From an uncultured Taibaiella sp. (GTDB taxonomy: Bacteria > Bacteroidota > Bacteroidia > Chitinophagales > Chitinophagaceae), in the NCBI GenBank assembly GCA_946886975.1, contig CAMPJV010000020.1:1-16025 (forward strand): a stretch of 16,025 nucleotides of DNA, read 5' to 3'. The position numbers were made by a program, and so were the translations under genes. This document shows positions 14,197 to 16,025 of the stretch, piece after piece. Within the stretch, counting starts at the first letter, position 1, and every line of letters begins with the position of its first letter. A model generated the notes under the pieces. The model searched no databases. It had not been told where the DNA came from and was given only the letters and a program-made list of their open reading frames with translations.

Positions 14197-15141
14197 TTAC
14201 CACACGAGCGCAGACGCGCCGAGGATGGCTGCATCAGAATCCTGAAGGGAGGAGTGAAGGAATGAAATCTTGTTCTTGAAGACCCTGAGGAGGTTCTCTT
14301 CCATATAACGTCTTGTTGGCTCCATAATGAGCGGACCGGACTTTGCAAGACCTCCGAAGAACACTATGGCTTCGGGCGAAGTGATAGCTACTGCATCGGC
14401 AAGAGTCTGACCTAATATCTTTCCGGTGAAGTCAAAGAGCTCGAGGGCGAACTTGTCGCCTTTTTCCGCAGCGAGATGTATGTCATGGGAGGTGAGCGGG
14501 CCTTCATGTGCCCTTAGGACAGTCTCATCATCTCGGTCAGCAAGCCATTCCTTTGCAGTCCTCACTATGCCTGTAGCAGAAGAATAGGTCTCAAGACAAC
14601 CATTCCTTCCGCAGCCACACTTCCTGCCGCCTCTCACGGCAATAATGTGACCAAACTCCCCGGCAAAGCCATCGTGGCCGTAGATCAGCTGTCCGTTGGC
14701 AATGAAGCCACTACCGACGCCTGTACCAAGCGTGATCATGATGAAGTCCTTCATTCCCTTTGCCACACCATACATCATCTCACCAAGGGCAGCGGCATTC
14801 GCATCGTTGGTGATGGTGACCTTATGACCAAAGGCATCAGCCAGTAGCCGGGCGAGCGGAATAACCCCTTCCCAAGGCAGGTTGGCGGCGTAGGCTATCT
14901 CCCCGGTATAGTAGTTTGCGTTAGGCGCCCCTACCCCGATGCCGCTAATGTTTTGTGGGCCCACTTTGCTGAGCAGGGGTTGGATGTTGTTAGTAAGCGC
15001 CGTTATAAAATCATGCACTGTGTGGTGTCCGTTCGTGGACATTTTACCCTTGTCAACCAACTGTCCCCTGCGGTCTACTATACCAAAAGAAGTGTTAGTG
15101 CCACCTATATCTATTCCCAATGCGAGCGAGCCTGAAACCAT
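14197..15141 (-). CDS. ROK-family sugar kinase (glucokinase-like)
   Basis: This 314-residue protein has the typical length of a ROK kinase without a DNA-binding domain. The ATP phosphate-1 motif is DIGGTNT (11-17). The catalytic Asp113 lies in TNDANAAALGE (111-121). The second phosphate motif is TLGTGVGSG (137-145). The sugar-binding GEFGH (161-165) precedes the ROK zinc motif CGCGRNGCLE (175-184), with Cys175, Cys177 and Cys182. It should phosphorylate glucose, mannose, fructose, GlcNAc or a related hexose with ATP in the cytoplasm; sequence alone does not fix which one. It is divergent from a GluP/FucP-type sugar transporter with 55 nt between the two start codons, so the pair probably supplies intracellular sugar phosphate. 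A partial -7 box (TACATTTT) is present on the minus strand upstream, without a clear TTG partner. Confidence 0.93.
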   Translation of the reverse strand: MVSGSLALGIDIGGTNTSFGIVDRRGQLVDKGKMSTNGHHTVHDFITALTNNIQPLLSKVGPQNISGIGVGAPNANYYTGEIAYAANLPWEGVIPLARLLADAFGHKVTITNDANAAALGEMMYGVAKGMKDFIMITLGTGVGSGFIANGQLIYGHDGFAGEFGHIIAVRGGRKCGCGRNGCLETYSSATGIVRTAKEWLADRDDETVLRAHEGPLTSHDIHLAAEKGDKFALELFDFTGKILGQTLADAVAITSPEAIVFFGGLAKSGPLIMEPTRRYMEENLLRVFKNKISFLHSSLQDSDAAILGASALVW

Positions 15142-15196
15142 AACTGTGCTGTTTGCTTAAAAAATGTAAATTAGTGCTTTAGCCTAAAATAACAGC

Positions 15197-16025
15197 ATGA
15201 CTCAAGAACCAAAGAGAGGTAGCTCAGCCATAATTCTGATAGGTATATTGTTCTTCATCTTCGGATTCATTACATGGGCTAACAGCCAACTCATCCCCTA
15301 CTTTAAGATAGCTTGCGAACTAACAGATACCCAGTCGTACCTGGTGGCTACTGCATTCTTTGCGGCTTACTTCTTTATGGCTATACCATCGTCTATGGTG
15401 CTGAAGGCAACTGGCTTTAAGAAGGGCATGTCTTTGGGACTGGTAGTGATGGCAGTGGGTGCTCTTATATTCATACCGGCGGCGCAGACCAGGAACTACT
15501 CATTCTTTCTAACAGGTCTGTTTATTATTGGGACGGGGCTGGCGCTATTGCAAACAGCCTCTAATCCATACGTTACCGTGCTTGGCCCTATAGAAAGCGC
15601 AGCAAAGCGGATCAGCATAATGGGTATATGCAATAAGATTGCCGGTATCCTTGCGGTTTACATATTAGGGAGCATTACACTGAGCAATGCAGACGAGGTG
15701 AAGGCAAAGCTGCTGACATTGGGGCCGAGGGAAAAGGCTGCAGAGCTGGATATGCTGGCCTCCAGAGTGATAGGACCATACATTATCATTGCCGTTTCGC
15801 TTATACTGCTTGCAATAGTGTTTTACTTCATACACCTGCCAGAGGTAAAAGAAGAGGAGGACGCAGAAATGAAGGCAGAGATCGGGAGGACGACTGTGTG
15901 GCAGCATACTTACCTGCTGCTGGGCGCTCTTGCTATCTTCTTCTATGTGGGCGTGGAAGTGATCAGCTATGATACGTTTGCCAGCTTTGGGGAACACCTG
16001 GGCTACCCTCTTGCGACAGCGAAGA
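15197..16025 (+). CDS. GluP/FucP-type sugar MFS transporter, 3' truncated
   Basis: The frame opens at ATG 15197 and is still open at the window end, giving 276 residues of a protein that is usually 400-450 long. Hydrophobic helices begin at about residue 10 (AIILIGILFFIFGFITW), with others near 46-63, 79-95 and 102-120. The stretch QTASNPYVTVLGP (119-131) followed by ESAAKRISIMGICNKIAG (133-150) is characteristic of the fucose/glucose/galactose/GlcNAc permease branch of the MFS. FGFITWANSQLIPYFK (22-37) matches the conserved first helix. The family imports a sugar by proton or sodium symport across the inner membrane. The adjacent divergent ROK kinase suggests the imported sugar is phosphorylated on entry. 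The exact sugar cannot be told. Confidence 0.92.
   Translation, partial: MTQEPKRGSSAIILIGILFFIFGFITWANSQLIPYFKIACELTDTQSYLVATAFFAAYFFMAIPSSMVLKATGFKKGMSLGLVVMAVGALIFIPAAQTRNYSFFLTGLFIIGTGLALLQTASNPYVTVLGPIESAAKRISIMGICNKIAGILAVYILGSITLSNADEVKAKLLTLGPREKAAELDMLASRVIGPYIIIAVSLILLAIVFYFIHLPEVKEEEDAEMKAEIGRTTVWQHTYLLLGALAIFFYVGVEVISYDTFASFGEHLGYPLATAK

Overview
The window reads as chromosomal DNA of a Bacteroidota bacterium, most likely of the Chitinophagaceae/Sphingobacteriales type. The signs are a DUF4856 protein, an imelysin lipoprotein, a FecA-type TonB-dependent receptor without an anti-sigma signalling domain, a type IX secretion (T9SS) sorting tail, a W/Y-rich DUF6600 protein, a GluP/FucP-type sugar transporter, and at least one near-perfect Bacteroidota promoter (TTG-N19-TATATTTG). 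No rRNA, tRNA, CRISPR array, insertion sequence or phage gene was seen. Both window ends cut through genes.

Layout. (1) 3-5642, + strand: a compact iron/metal-uptake-like cluster of DUF4856 (5' end missing), imelysin lipoprotein, a membrane protein of the vitamin K-dependent gamma-carboxylase/HTTM family, and a FecA-like outer-membrane receptor. The last three are 6 nt apart or overlapping. A strong bidirectional terminator closes the cluster. (2) 5715-6773, - strand: a secreted T9SS cargo protein of unknown function. (3) 6774-7199: a gene-poor stretch with possible remnants of a small gene. (4) 7200-8169, + strand: a GNAT acetyltransferase and a small orphan protein. (5) 8188-8874, - strand: an alpha/beta hydrolase, divergent from a periplasmic/lipoprotein sorbosone-dehydrogenase-like beta-propeller (8953-10086, + strand). 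(6) 10134-11516, - strand: an unrecognised protein with three membrane helices, a long Lys/Ala/Pro linker and a charged C-terminal part. (7) 11782-13374, + strand: a secreted DUF6600 protein whose C-terminal third is a 45-bp tandem repeat, followed by a terminator. (8) 13612-14190, + strand: a cupin protein behind a clear Bacteroidota promoter. (9) 14197-15141, - strand: a ROK-family sugar kinase, divergent from a GluP/FucP-type sugar transporter (15197 to the end, truncated).

How the genes may work together. The first four genes look like one functional unit: an outer-membrane receptor, a lipid-anchored imelysin, a DUF4856 partner and a membrane enzyme that keeps the gamma-carboxylase catalytic lysine. 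The most interesting idea in the window is that a vitamin K/menaquinone-dependent carboxylase-like enzyme is wired into metal acquisition, possibly by modifying one of its secreted neighbours. The ROK kinase and the sugar permease form a conventional uptake-and-phosphorylation pair. The remaining genes look like unrelated housekeeping or envelope genes.
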